DNA from: Hyphomicrobiales bacterium
GTDB lineage: Bacteria > Pseudomonadota > Alphaproteobacteria > Rhizobiales > OSC116
NCBI GenBank assembly: GCA_013214705.1
Contig: JABSRZ010000006.1
Coordinates: 192,530 to 256,529 of the forward strand
DNA length: 64,000 nucleotides
Reading direction: 5' to 3'
Below the pieces are notes generated by a model. That model searched no databases, was not told where the DNA came from, and saw only the letters and a program-made list of their open reading frames with translations. Positions 51,065 through 59,370 of the stretch are shown here, in pieces (the first letter of the stretch is position 1; each line of letters opens with the position of its first letter). A program made the position numbers and the translations under genes.

Positions 51065-51628
51065 GTGAAATTAGCGGTTTTTTGTGGATCAAGTAGTGGC
51101 CATTTAGCGGTTTACACCGAGGCCGCCACAGCCTTGGGCATATTATTTGCCAACCAAGGCATTGAGCTTATTTATGGCGGTGGCCATGTGGGGCTTATGG
51201 GCGCTATTGCCGATGCCACACTTGGCGCAGGCGGGCGGGTGACCGGGGTTATGCCGACCCAATTGGTCGAGCGAGAAATTGCCCATGAAGGCTTAACCCA
51301 GCTGATTGTGGTCAAAGATATGCATGAGCGCAAAGCCACAATCGCCGAGCTTGCCGATGGGTTTATTGCGATGCCGGGCGGGGCAGGCACGTTGGAAGAA
51401 ATTACCGAACAATGGACCTGGGCGCAGTTGGGCATTCACCAAAAGCCATGTGCATTTCTAAATGTGAATGATTATTACGAACCGCTGAAACTATTAACCA
51501 CCACCATGGTGCAAAATGGGTTTATGAAAGCCGAATATGCTGACATGTTGATATATGAAAAACAGGTGGACAAAATATTGACCGCCATGAAACAATATAT
51601 CGCGCCGACCCCAAAATGGCAAAACTAA
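51065..51628 (+). CDS. LOG family protein (TIGR00730; nucleoside-5'-monophosphate phosphoribohydrolase type)
   Basis: A 187-residue LOG-family enzyme, which hydrolyses N6-substituted AMP or other nucleoside monophosphates to the base and ribose-5-phosphate. Key motifs are the opening KLAVFCGSSSG, YGGGHVGLMGAIADA (about 38-52) and the catalytic PGGAGTLEEITE (about 103-114; PGGxGTxxE). It starts with GTG, GGAG six bases upstream. Often mis-annotated as lysine decarboxylase. Followed by an alpha/beta hydrolase gene 28 bp downstream. Confidence 0.94.
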   Translation: MKLAVFCGSSSGHLAVYTEAATALGILFANQGIELIYGGGHVGLMGAIADATLGAGGRVTGVMPTQLVEREIAHEGLTQLIVVKDMHERKATIAELADGFIAMPGGAGTLEEITEQWTWAQLGIHQKPCAFLNVNDYYEPLKLLTTTMVQNGFMKAEYADMLIYEKQVDKILTAMKQYIAPTPKWQN

Positions 51629-51656
51629 ATGAGTTGGCGAAACTAGATGATGTGGA

Positions 51657-52616
51657 ATGGCGGACATGAATTTTACTGAAATAATTGGCAATGAAATACC
51701 TGATGAAGCCCACGCGGGTGAGTTTACGGGTTTTGACGGTTTGACGCTGCGTTATGGGATGTTTAAGGCCGATGCTGGTGCGAGCCGCGGCACAATATGT
51801 TTGTTTGGTGGGCGTAGTGAACCGATAGAAAAATATTTTGAGAGCATTAAAAAATGGCAACAACGCGGGTTTTGTGTGGTGATGATGGATTGGCGCGGGC
51901 AGGGCTTATCTGACAGGTTGACCACAGACCGCCGCCGTGGACATGTGATTAGTTTTGGCCAATATGTGCAAGATGTCGATGTTTTGCTGCAAAAAATTGT
52001 CAAACCAAATTGCCCCGCACCTTATAACGCGGTGGCGCATTCCACTGGTGGTAATATATTGACGCAATATGCAGCGTCGTCGGCTGGCCAAGATATATTT
52101 GAAAAAATGGTGCTAATTTCACCTTTTTATGCGTTTGATATTGGCGGCATTAAAGCCACTATTATCAAAATTGTGGCGGGCGCAATGTCGGGTTTGGGCA
52201 TTGGCACCTTAAAAGCCACGTTTTTGGAGGGTGGGCCTAAAGAGCTTAAGGTTTTTGACCCCAATAACTTAATATCATCTGACCAAAACCGGATGGAGCG
52301 AGAACAAGACATCATCAAAGCCAATTTGGATTTGGCTCTAGGCGCGCCGACATTTGGTTGGTTAAACGCCGCATTTAAGGCCATAACCAAGGTTAATAAC
52401 CCAAAACTTATAGCGGCGGTAAAAACCCCTATTCTGATGGTTGTCGGTTTGAATGACCATTTGGTTTCGCAACCAGCTATGTTGGATGTGGCCGATAAAT
52501 TACCCGATTGCCACGTGGTAAAAATAGCCGATGGCCGGCATGAATTGCTGATGGAAAATGATGACATAATCGACCAAACATGGGTGGCTATGGATGAGTT
52601 TTTATTGGTTGATTAA
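51657..52616 (+). CDS. Alpha/beta hydrolase (serine aminopeptidase S33/monoacylglycerol-lipase-like)
   Basis: A 319-residue hydrolase with an extra lid region. The nucleophile elbow is AVAHSTGGNI (GxSxG-type with His/Ala change; Ser near 122), the oxyanion/Gly-Arg region CLFGGRSEPIEKYFESIKKW near 45-60, and WRGQGLSDRL after the fourth strand are typical of PldB/YqiA-like lysophospholipases. Asp and His follow in GLNDHLVSQPAML and DGRHELLMEND. Start at 51657 or the internal ATG 51666. Substrate probably a monoacyl lipid; inference only. Confidence 0.9.
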   Translation: MADMNFTEIIGNEIPDEAHAGEFTGFDGLTLRYGMFKADAGASRGTICLFGGRSEPIEKYFESIKKWQQRGFCVVMMDWRGQGLSDRLTTDRRRGHVISFGQYVQDVDVLLQKIVKPNCPAPYNAVAHSTGGNILTQYAASSAGQDIFEKMVLISPFYAFDIGGIKATIIKIVAGAMSGLGIGTLKATFLEGGPKELKVFDPNNLISSDQNRMEREQDIIKANLDLALGAPTFGWLNAAFKAITKVNNPKLIAAVKTPILMVVGLNDHLVSQPAMLDVADKLPDCHVVKIADGRHELLMENDDIIDQTWVAMDEFLLVD

Positions 52617-52634
52617 GCGTTTTCCAGTGGCTTA

Positions 52635-53459
52635 TTAGCGGTTAATAAGTGCCAGGGCTTGTTGGTGTAACTGCTTGTTGGCACAGGCCAAAACGCTGGT
52701 TTTTTTATGGCTATTAAACATGATGGGCTCGCCCTGCCAGTTGGTGATGATGCCGCCAGCGCCTTCGACAATGGGGATTAACGCTGCAATGTCATAGCTA
52801 TTTAACCCGGTTTCAAGTACCAAATCTATAGTGCCTGCGGCCAATAGGCAATAAAAATAGCAATCGCCACCAAAGCGCATTAACCGCACATTCTGGTTTA
52901 TTATATCGAATGCCGCTTGGTCACTTTTTGTGGTGAATAATTCGGGTGCGGTGGTGGCGGCCAAAGCTTGTGAAAGTTCGGTTTGTTGGCTGGTTACCAA
53001 TTGGCCATAAGTTTCGCGTGGGCCCTGGTATAGACAGGCGCGGCCATAACCCCAAAAACGCTCGCCAATATGCGGTTGGCTGTTAAGCCCAAAAACCGCT
53101 TGGCCTTCGAATGTTAGGGCGATGAGTGTGCCCCATAAAGGCACGCCGGTTATGTAAGCCCGGGTGCCGTCTATCGGGTCTAAAATCCATTCATAGGGGC
53201 TATTGGTTTTTTTGTGGCCAAATTCTTCGCCCAAAATTCCATGGTCGGGGAAATGTTCTTCGATCAGCGCTCTAATGGCTTTTTCGGCATTTTGATCGGC
53301 AAGGGTGACCGGGTCAAATTCGCCAATTGCGGCTAGTTTATTATCTATGGCGACAGGTTTGCGAAACATCGGTAGGGTAACTGCATCGGCGGCATCGGCC
53401 AACATATGTGCAAAACGGGCAAAATCTTCTAGCTCAGCTAACGGGGCATTTGGCAACAT
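52635..53459 (-). CDS. hisN: Inositol-monophosphatase-family phosphatase, probable histidinol-phosphatase
   Basis: A 274-residue Mg-dependent phosphatase. The metal-binding motifs are GILGEEFG (Glu near 78), WILDPIDGTRAYITGVPLWGTLIAL (DPIDGT near 97) and SYDIAALIPIVEGAGG (C-terminal Asp near 223). The HisN subgroup, common in alphaproteobacteria, is suggested by FDPVTLADQNAE and RAYITGVPLW; histidinol phosphatase activity is family knowledge. Tail-to-tail with the alpha/beta hydrolase, downstream of typA with a terminator between. Confidence 0.85.
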   Translation of the reverse strand: MLPNAPLAELEDFARFAHMLADAADAVTLPMFRKPVAIDNKLAAIGEFDPVTLADQNAEKAIRALIEEHFPDHGILGEEFGHKKTNSPYEWILDPIDGTRAYITGVPLWGTLIALTFEGQAVFGLNSQPHIGERFWGYGRACLYQGPRETYGQLVTSQQTELSQALAATTAPELFTTKSDQAAFDIINQNVRLMRFGGDCYFYCLLAAGTIDLVLETGLNSYDIAALIPIVEGAGGIITNWQGEPIMFNSHKKTSVLACANKQLHQQALALINR

Positions 53460-53479
53460 AGTATTTCCTTGCAGCTATG

Positions 53480-53524
53480 AAAAAGGCTCAAGACATTTAT
53501 ACAATATCTTGAGCCTTTTTTTAA
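53480..53524 (-). terminator. Rho-independent terminator of typA
   Basis: AAAAAGGCTCAAGA pairs with TCTTGAGCCTTTTT (about 14 bp) and gives T-runs on both strands; it lies between the typA stop (53542) and the hisN start, so it should end typA mRNA. Confidence 0.88.
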
Positions 53525-53541
53525 CTTATTTTATAAGCCGA

Positions 53542-55395
53542 TTAAACGTCTTTTGGTGCACGTTTTCTATCGGTTGGGTTGAGATGAATTTTGCGCAAAC
53601 GAATGTGGTTTGGTGTCACTTCGACCAATTCATCGGTTTCGATGTATGAAATGGCTTCTTCCAGGCTCATGGCTCTTGGCGTGGTTAGCTTTACAGCTTC
53701 GTCTTTACCAGAGGCACGCATATTGGTTAGCTGTTTGGCACGTAAGCAGTTGACAACAAGGTCGTTAGAGCGGTTATGTTCGCCGATGATCATGCCTTCG
53801 TAAACTTTAACGCCATTAGTAATGAACATGATGCCGCGGGCTTCTAAGTTAAATAGAGCAAATGGCACTGTGTCGCCATTGCCGTTAGAAATGAGCACAC
53901 CGTTACGGCGGCCTTCAATTTCACCTTTATGAGGGGCAAAGCTATCGAATACACGGTTCATAACGCCTGTGCCGCGTGTGTCGGTTAAGAATTGGCCATG
54001 ATAACCAATCAAACCACGTGCAGGCACTTTCATAATGATGCGGGTTTTGCCGCCAGCGCCTTGGCGCATGTCAACCAGCTCGCCTTTGCGAAGTGAAAGC
54101 TTTTCGATCACCGCGCCAGAATAGGCTTCATCAACGTCAATGACCACTTCTTCAATTGGCTCTAGGCGTTCGCCATTTTCACCCGTTTGCATGATCACTT
54201 TGGGGCGAGAAACTGAAAGTTCAAAACCTTCGCGGCGCATGGTTTCAATTAAGATGCCCAACTGTAATTCGCCACGGCCCGATACAATGAAGCCGTCTTT
54301 TTGTTCTGAATCGGTGATTTTAATCGCTACATTGCCTTCCATTTCGGCAAGTAGACGTTCACGAATGATACGGGATTGTACTTTTTTACCGTCACGACCC
54401 GCCAATGGTGAATCGTTGATAGAAAAAGTAACTGATAAGGTTGGTGGATCAACAGGCAAAGCCACCAAAGCTTTGGTGATGATTGGGTCTGAAATGGTGT
54501 CGGCCACGGTGGTTTTAGACAGGCCAGAAATGGCGATGATGTCACCTGCATGGGCTTCTTCAAGCGGTACACGCTCAAGACCACGATAGGCCAAGATTTT
54601 AGACACGCGGCCACGTTCGAGAATTTTGCCATCAGCAGACATGGCGTGAATGTTTTGGTTAACCTTCACAGTGCCGGTTTCGATACGGCCGGTGAGAATA
54701 CGACCCAAGAATGGGTTGGCTTCAATGGCAGTGACCAACATTGAGAATTCGGGACGGTCTTCAACAATGGTTGGTGATGGGAAATATTCGATGATGCGTT
54801 TAAATAACGGGCCAAGGTCGCCAGTTTGTATGCTGGCGTCGGCTTCTAGGTCATCCACTGCCCAGCCATTACGGCCAGAGGCGAGAATGACCGGAAAATC
54901 CAATTGTTCATCATTGGCATCAAGGTCAACAAATAGGCCAAATACTTCATCATAAACTTCTAGCACCCGGGCATCGGAGCGATCGGCTTTGTTGATAACC
55001 ACAATGGGTTTAAGACCAAGTTTCAAAGCTTTAGAAGTTACGAATTTGGTTTGTGGCATCGGGCCTTCGGCGGCATCGACCAATAATACAACGCCATCTA
55101 CCATAGATAGAATGCGTTCTACTTCGCCACCAAAATCGGCATGGCCGGGGGTGTCAATAATGTTAAGACGGTGGGATTCACCATCATTTTTATAATCGAT
55201 AGAGGTACATTTGGCCAAAATTGTGATGCCACGTTCGCGCTCTAAATCGTTGCTGTCCATAGCGCGTTCTTCAACCGCTTGGTTTTCGCGAAATGTGCCG
55301 GATTGCTTAAGTAATTCGTCCACCAGTGTGGTTTTGCCATGGTCAACATGGGCAATGATGGCTAGGTTGCGCATCTTATCGAGGGGCATGTTCAT
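53542..55395 (-). CDS. typA: Translational GTPase TypA/BipA
   Basis: TypA/BipA is an EF-G-like GTPase needed for 50S assembly at low temperature and for stress and virulence traits. The 617-residue protein carries G1 [11 protein letters not shown] (about 14-24), the G2 ERERGITI, G3 [13 protein letters not shown]4 NKADR, followed by the beta-barrel, EF-G-V-like domain ([22 protein letters not shown]) and the unique C-terminal domain ([29 protein letters not shown] [12 protein letters not shown]). Standard length. Followed by a strong terminator. Confidence 0.97.
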   Translation of the reverse strand: MNMPLDKMRNLAIIAHVDHGKTTLVDELLKQSGTFRENQAVEERAMDSNDLERERGITILAKCTSIDYKNDGESHRLNIIDTPGHADFGGEVERILSMVDGVVLLVDAAEGPMPQTKFVTSKALKLGLKPIVVINKADRSDARVLEVYDEVFGLFVDLDANDEQLDFPVILASGRNGWAVDDLEADASIQTGDLGPLFKRIIEYFPSPTIVEDRPEFSMLVTAIEANPFLGRILTGRIETGTVKVNQNIHAMSADGKILERGRVSKILAYRGLERVPLEEAHAGDIIAISGLSKTTVADTISDPIITKALVALPVDPPTLSVTFSINDSPLAGRDGKKVQSRIIRERLLAEMEGNVAIKITDSEQKDGFIVSGRGELQLGILIETMRREGFELSVSRPKVIMQTGENGERLEPIEEVVIDVDEAYSGAVIEKLSLRKGELVDMRQGAGGKTRIIMKVPARGLIGYHGQFLTDTRGTGVMNRVFDSFAPHKGEIEGRRNGVLISNGNGDTVPFALFNLEARGIMFITNGVKVYEGMIIGEHNRSNDLVVNCLRAKQLTNMRASGKDEAVKLTTPRAMSLEEAISYIETDELVEVTPNHIRLRKIHLNPTDRKRAPKDV

Positions 55396-55575
55396 GATAT
55401 TAGACCGTTATATATATGTGAAGAGGCCGTTATATTAACTTGTTTGAGAACAGCCTAGATTAAGTTTGCGCGATTAGTAGACCGATTGTTAGCCAAAGGC
55501 AATCGAATATTGGCATTCGGGGTGGTTTTTTTGGGCTTTTGGCGGCTATCCGTAACCTAGGCGAGGGTTTTGATT

Positions 55576-56499
55576 TTATTCTGCCGCCTCATAATGCTGT
55601 GGCAATAGAATTTGGCCATCAATATTTATGATGTCACGGGTTAAATTATGCAAGATTTGTTGCAACAAATCAAAGCCTGCGGTTTTTTCGAGGTTGGTCT
55701 CATGCATATATAAGCCGCGGTTAATTTCTAACTGCAGCGCATGATAGCCATTTGTGGTGTCGTTATATTTTTGGGTGATGGTGCCACCAGCATAAGGTTG
55801 GTTAAATTTCACCCGCAGTCCGGCATTGGTTAGGTTTTCAAAAACTAAACTTGCTACTTCGGCATGGCAAGAAAGGCCATGTAAATTGCCGATGATGATA
55901 TCTGGCGCTGGTTGATTTGCCGAAAAATAAGCTGGCATGGAATGGGCATCGATTAGCAAGGCATAGCCGAATTTTGCCTGCGCCGATTGCAACAAGCCAT
56001 TGAGAATATAATGATAAGGCTGATAATGTTGTTTTAAACGTTGTTGGGCTTGGGCTATCGGAATTTTGCCGGAGTAAATATGTTGCCTGTGGCCCGCCAC
56101 GCGGGCAATGACCCCAATGCCTGCATTTATGAGGTGTTTATTGGCGCGGTTAAAACTTGGTATGGCTTCGATGAATAACTCTGGATCCAAATCGGTTTCA
56201 TAACGGTTGACATCGACATAAGCGCGCGGAAAAAGCGCGGTTAATTTATTGCCGCCTAGTTTGGCAATATCGGCAAATAATTCATCGACATAGGCGTCTT
56301 CAGAACTGCGTAAGTCGATTAAATCTAACCGCGATGATTTGACAAATTCGGCGCTATAGTTGCGGCCGCTATGGGGTGAGCTGAAGGTGAATGGTGATGG
56401 ATTATCTGCCCATAATTGCGCATTAATTGGGGTTGCTGGCAAAAACGGCAATTGGCCTGCAAGTTGTAATGATATTAAAGAGCTGCTGAACTTGTTCAT
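55576..56499 (-). CDS. N-formylglutamate amidohydrolase family protein
   Basis: A 307-residue member of the N-formylglutamate deformylase/amidohydrolase family (Zn-dependent). Visible landmarks are TFSSPHSGRNYSAEF (near 40), DLRSSEDAYVDELF, TALFPRAYVDVNRYETDLDPELF (near 95), LLIDAHSMPA (catalytic His/Asp near 190) and NLHGLSCHAEVA. It is the conserved neighbour of cpdR and tRNA-Val in Hyphomicrobiales. Whether it cleaves N-formylglutamate from histidine breakdown is unknown; hut genes are not nearby. A homologue begins at 63759. Confidence 0.9.
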   Translation of the reverse strand: MNKFSSSLISLQLAGQLPFLPATPINAQLWADNPSPFTFSSPHSGRNYSAEFVKSSRLDLIDLRSSEDAYVDELFADIAKLGGNKLTALFPRAYVDVNRYETDLDPELFIEAIPSFNRANKHLINAGIGVIARVAGHRQHIYSGKIPIAQAQQRLKQHYQPYHYILNGLLQSAQAKFGYALLIDAHSMPAYFSANQPAPDIIIGNLHGLSCHAEVASLVFENLTNAGLRVKFNQPYAGGTITQKYNDTTNGYHALQLEINRGLYMHETNLEKTAGFDLLQQILHNLTRDIINIDGQILLPQHYEAAE

Positions 56500-56750
56500 G
56501 GTAATTTTTATGGCATCAAGCTAGTTATTGAGATTTGCTGCTGTTAGGTGAGACAAGACGCTCAAAAGCAGGTCAGGCTGTGGTTAAACTTTGTATAAGT
56601 ATATGTAGGTGGTCAATAGTTACAACTTAAATCGAATCAAATGTTTTTATGGGTTGAAATACAGGTTTTTTTAATCATTTTGGTTTAAATAATTAGTGAG
56701 AGTTCGCTGGGTAATGGGCGATTGGAAACTTAAAGTGATGGATGATTGAT

Positions 56751-57110
56751 ATGGCTAAAATTCTTCTGGCCGAAGATGATGACGATATGCGCCGGTTTTT
56801 GCACAACGCGCTCAAGAAAGCCAAACATGAAGTGGTGAGCTTCGAAAATGGCGCACTGGCTTACTCACGCCTGCGCGAAGAACCGTTTGATTTATTGTTA
56901 AGTGACATTGTTATGCCTGAAATGGACGGCATTGAACTGGCGCGCGTGGCGGCAGAGCATGACCCAGAACTAAAAATAATGTTCATCACCGGCTTTGCGG
57001 CGGTGGTGCTAAATAATGGTGGTGAATTGCCGCAAAATGCCAAAGTGTTGTCGAAACCGTTTCATTTGAAAGATTTGGTGATCGAAGTTGAAAAATTATT
57101 AGCGGCGTGA
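56751..57110 (+). CDS. cpdR: Single-domain response regulator CpdR
   Basis: CpdR is a CheY-like receiver that, unphosphorylated, directs ClpXP to the cell pole and to substrates, with effects on CtrA-system turnover. The 119-residue protein has AEDDDD at the acidic pocket (8-12), phosphoacceptor Asp52 in LLLSDIVMPEMDG, ITGF with the conserved Thr/Ser, and LSKPFHLKDL with the Lys. It ends VEKLLAA; the terminal Ala-Ala is the CpdR degradation signal known from Caulobacter. Start ATG 56751 matches the family; ATG 56742 is possible. Phosphorelay partners ChpT/CckA are not in the window. Confidence 0.93.
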   Translation: MAKILLAEDDDDMRRFLHNALKKAKHEVVSFENGALAYSRLREEPFDLLLSDIVMPEMDGIELARVAAEHDPELKIMFITGFAAVVLNNGGELPQNAKVLSKPFHLKDLVIEVEKLLAA

Positions 57111-57151
57111 GCGACAAATTATAATTCAAATTTATTGAGGCAATGTTAAAT

Positions 57152-57172
57152 GCTGTTAAAATAACAGTTTTT
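57152..57172 (+). terminator. Weak terminator-like hairpin after cpdR
   Basis: CTGTTA and TAACAG form a 6-bp stem with an AAA loop followed by TTTTT, 40 bp after the cpdR stop. Weak stem. Confidence 0.4.
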
Positions 57173-57175
57173 AGC

Positions 57176-57204
57176 TTGCCTCTTTTTTTGTTTGCACTTA
57201 TATA
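57176..57204 (+). promoter_or_regulatory. Promoter of the tRNA-Val gene
   Basis: -35 TTGCCT (57176-57181), 17-bp spacer, -10 TATATA (57199-57204). Predicted start near 57211, nine bases before the mature tRNA. Confidence 0.7.
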
Positions 57205-57219
57205 TCGTGACACTGTTGA

Positions 57220-57294
57220 GGGCGATTAGCTCAGCGGGAGAGCACTTCGTTGACATCGAAGGGGTCGCTGGTTCGATCCCAGTATCGCCCACCA
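57220..57294 (+). tRNA. tRNA-Val (anticodon GAC)
   Basis: A 75-nt gene including an encoded CCA. The acceptor arm pairs GGGCGAT with ATCGCCC; the D-arm contains AGCTCAGCGGGAGAGC; the anticodon arm CTTCG-TTGACAT-CGAAG gives GAC (valine, reads GUC/GUU); the T-arm CTGG-TTCGATC-CCAG is canonical. Located directly after cpdR as in related genomes. Confidence 0.97.
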
Positions 57295-57318
57295 TTTACC
57301 AAAACCCCAAACCCATGG

Positions 57319-58461
57319 CTATAAGATTGCCGGGGTTGGCAGCAGATTTACAAATAGTGATAATTGACCGACAATCACCGCGCCGGCGATGGCGGCCATC
57401 AAGACGTTTTTGCCGTTGAAACAATAATGCGCTTGGCCGCCCCAAAGCTGGGTTAGGTGGCTATTGGTTTGGTTTTTATGCTTCACCTGCATAAGCCCGA
57501 TGGCGCGCATTCGCCAAGATCTATAAAAGTTCGGGTCGGCATTTTTAGTCGGCTTGCTGTGGATTAAATAATAACCCCAAGATTTTATATCTTCTTGCCA
57601 AAACTCGGCGGCGAAACTGGGTAGGCTGGTGGCTTGCGCCACGGGTTGGGCGCCAAAATTTCGCAAAAAGCCAAAATTCACTCGGGCCAATATAATCGGG
57701 TGAATAATCTCTTGCTGGTCGTTTAAAAAAGACGTGGTTTGTTGTTTGGCGGCGCGGATGTTGCGGCTGAAATAGGTAATGTTATTGCTTCCTGCGGCAT
57801 TGCCACCTGCAACATTACCACCTACAACATTCGGAGTGCGCAGGCTGGCTTTTTTGCTGGTGCAGGTTGCGCCATCGCTAGATGTGCCATGCAGCATGCT
57901 GAAAGTAGGGAAGGCGATTGAAATGGCGGCCATAAACACGGCGTCTATTATGGTTGGCATATTTTGCCCCAATGCCCACATTAACCTTAGTGGGCACAAT
58001 AGAATGCACCAAAATAAATAGGCTATGCCGGTTGAGTGGCGAATCAATCTGTGATTTGGCCGAAACAGCTGGGTTAAGCTTTTGTTGGCCATAACCCATA
58101 TATAAATAAAAATATCAAAATATAGGGCGTTAATTATACGCAAGGGTGTGGTGACGATGTAAATCATCAGCTGATAGAGCGGTTTGATGATGAATGTTTG
58201 TAGCGCGATGCGTTGCCAATTTTGGCGGTGCACCTGTTGGTTTTTTAGCAAAAATCTCACGGGGTTGTATAAAAACCAAATGAGCTCATCGATGAGAAAA
58301 AAAGCTGGCGCGGCGCGCCATAAAACATTGCCAAACAAAGCTGCGCATAAAAATACCAAGGCAAACGCCGCCACTGGCGCGCTGAGAACTAACAGAAGTT
58401 CGGCAACATAACCAGCAGACGCAAAATAGGCAGAAGACGTGAAGTTAATGAAATTTTCCAC
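57319..58461 (-). CDS. Polytopic membrane protein, function unknown
   Basis: I do not recognise a family. The 380-residue protein has five to six hydrophobic segments (about 17-45, 50-70, 95-115, 140-165, 170-190 and 350-375), a middle cytoplasmic or periplasmic region with a Gly/Asn/Ala repeat (NVVGGNVAGGNAAGSNN), and a charged end (KVKHKNQTNSHLTQLWGGQAHY). It starts with GTG 58461. A TTAA-N7-TTAA box lies 31-45 bp upstream, suggesting CtrA control. It sits between tRNA-Val and a response-regulator gene. It could be an envelope or division-linked factor, but nothing in the sequence proves it. Confidence 0.72.
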   Translation of the reverse strand: MENFINFTSSAYFASAGYVAELLLVLSAPVAAFALVFLCAALFGNVLWRAAPAFFLIDELIWFLYNPVRFLLKNQQVHRQNWQRIALQTFIIKPLYQLMIYIVTTPLRIINALYFDIFIYIWVMANKSLTQLFRPNHRLIRHSTGIAYLFWCILLCPLRLMWALGQNMPTIIDAVFMAAISIAFPTFSMLHGTSSDGATCTSKKASLRTPNVVGGNVAGGNAAGSNNITYFSRNIRAAKQQTTSFLNDQQEIIHPIILARVNFGFLRNFGAQPVAQATSLPSFAAEFWQEDIKSWGYYLIHSKPTKNADPNFYRSWRMRAIGLMQVKHKNQTNSHLTQLWGGQAHYCFNGKNVLMAAIAGAVIVGQLSLFVNLLPTPAIL

Positions 58462-58491
58462 CTAAGTCTTGCCCCCCAACGTTGCCTATGG

Positions 58492-58506
58492 TTAATAAAT
58501 TATTAA
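58492..58506. promoter_or_regulatory. CtrA box (TTAA-N7-TTAA) upstream of the unknown membrane protein
   Basis: TTAA (58492-58495), TAAATTA, TTAA (58503-58506). Both half-sites match; lies 31-45 bp before the GTG start on the minus strand. Its AT-only spacer makes a chance match more likely than for 40275-40290. Confidence 0.4.
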
Positions 58507-58608
58507 CAATATAGGCAACAAAAAATACCGATCAACCATTGTTAAGATTTATGGTAAACGGCATTTATTAACGGGCATAACTTGGTGAAATATCAATTGC
58601 TGGCTGTG

Positions 58609-59202
58609 TTAGAAGGCATTGCTAGCGGCTGATTTTTTGATCACTCTGGCCATATTTTCAGTTTTAACGGCTTTTTCGAGCTTTAAATTGTTCACCCGGC
58701 GCTCTTCGTTATTTTGACCATCATCTTTTCTGCCGCTGCCACGCCGGCCTGCCATACGGCGGCGGTCCGGCCCAAAATAACGCGGTGTGCGAATGAAAGG
58801 CCGGGGGTTTTCTATAACTTGGATGATGCGTTGGTGTAAATCTTGCGCGCAAATGGGTTTGCGTAAAAATTCGGTTATGCCCACATCGCGGGCATCAGTA
58901 ACGCGGAAATGCTCCGAATAGGCACTTAGCATAACAATTGGCACATAGGGGTTGGGCGTGTCATCAGCGGTGCGCACCATGCGGGCAAACTCAATACCAT
59001 CAAGTGTGTTCATCGCATAATCTAACAGAATAATATCGATGGGCAGGTTGCTAAATTCTTCAAACGCTTCGGCCGCGTCGTGGGCTTCATGGATTTCATG
59101 TACACCAAAGCCGCGTAACAGGGTTTTTATGATCGAAAGCATATAATTATTATCATCGATAATTAAAAATGATAAATCCGACAAGTCGTATTTCTTTGCC
59201 AT
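58609..59202 (-). CDS. CheY-like response regulator with basic C-terminal tail
   Basis: A 197-residue protein. Receiver domain about 8-130: acidic residues IIDDNN (16-17), phosphoacceptor Asp61 in IILLDYAMNTLDG, SAY and the Lys in RKPICAQDL. It ends with RTPRYFGPDRRRMAGRRGSG, the YFGPDRR motif often following receivers in alphaproteobacteria, then a basic and unstructured end. No output domain, so it probably acts through protein contact or c-di-GMP-related partners; an EAL gene lies next on the same strand. Start ATG 59202 (MAKKYDLSDL) preferred to the upstream one at 59235. Confidence 0.88.
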   Translation of the reverse strand: MAKKYDLSDLSFLIIDDNNYMLSIIKTLLRGFGVHEIHEAHDAAEAFEEFSNLPIDIILLDYAMNTLDGIEFARMVRTADDTPNPYVPIVMLSAYSEHFRVTDARDVGITEFLRKPICAQDLHQRIIQVIENPRPFIRTPRYFGPDRRRMAGRRGSGRKDDGQNNEERRVNNLKLEKAVKTENMARVIKKSAASNAF

Positions 59203-59370
59203 AAAACACCCAAATATTGTAAAGTTCTGAAGCATGACCGCAATTTGTAACTTATTTGCGGTAAAATAACTCTATTTTAACTATATATCAGTTTAGGCGT
59301 AAATAATTATTTGGGCAATAGATAAGGTACATAATATTAACTAATTTTGAAGGCTGTTAGAGCTGTTTAT

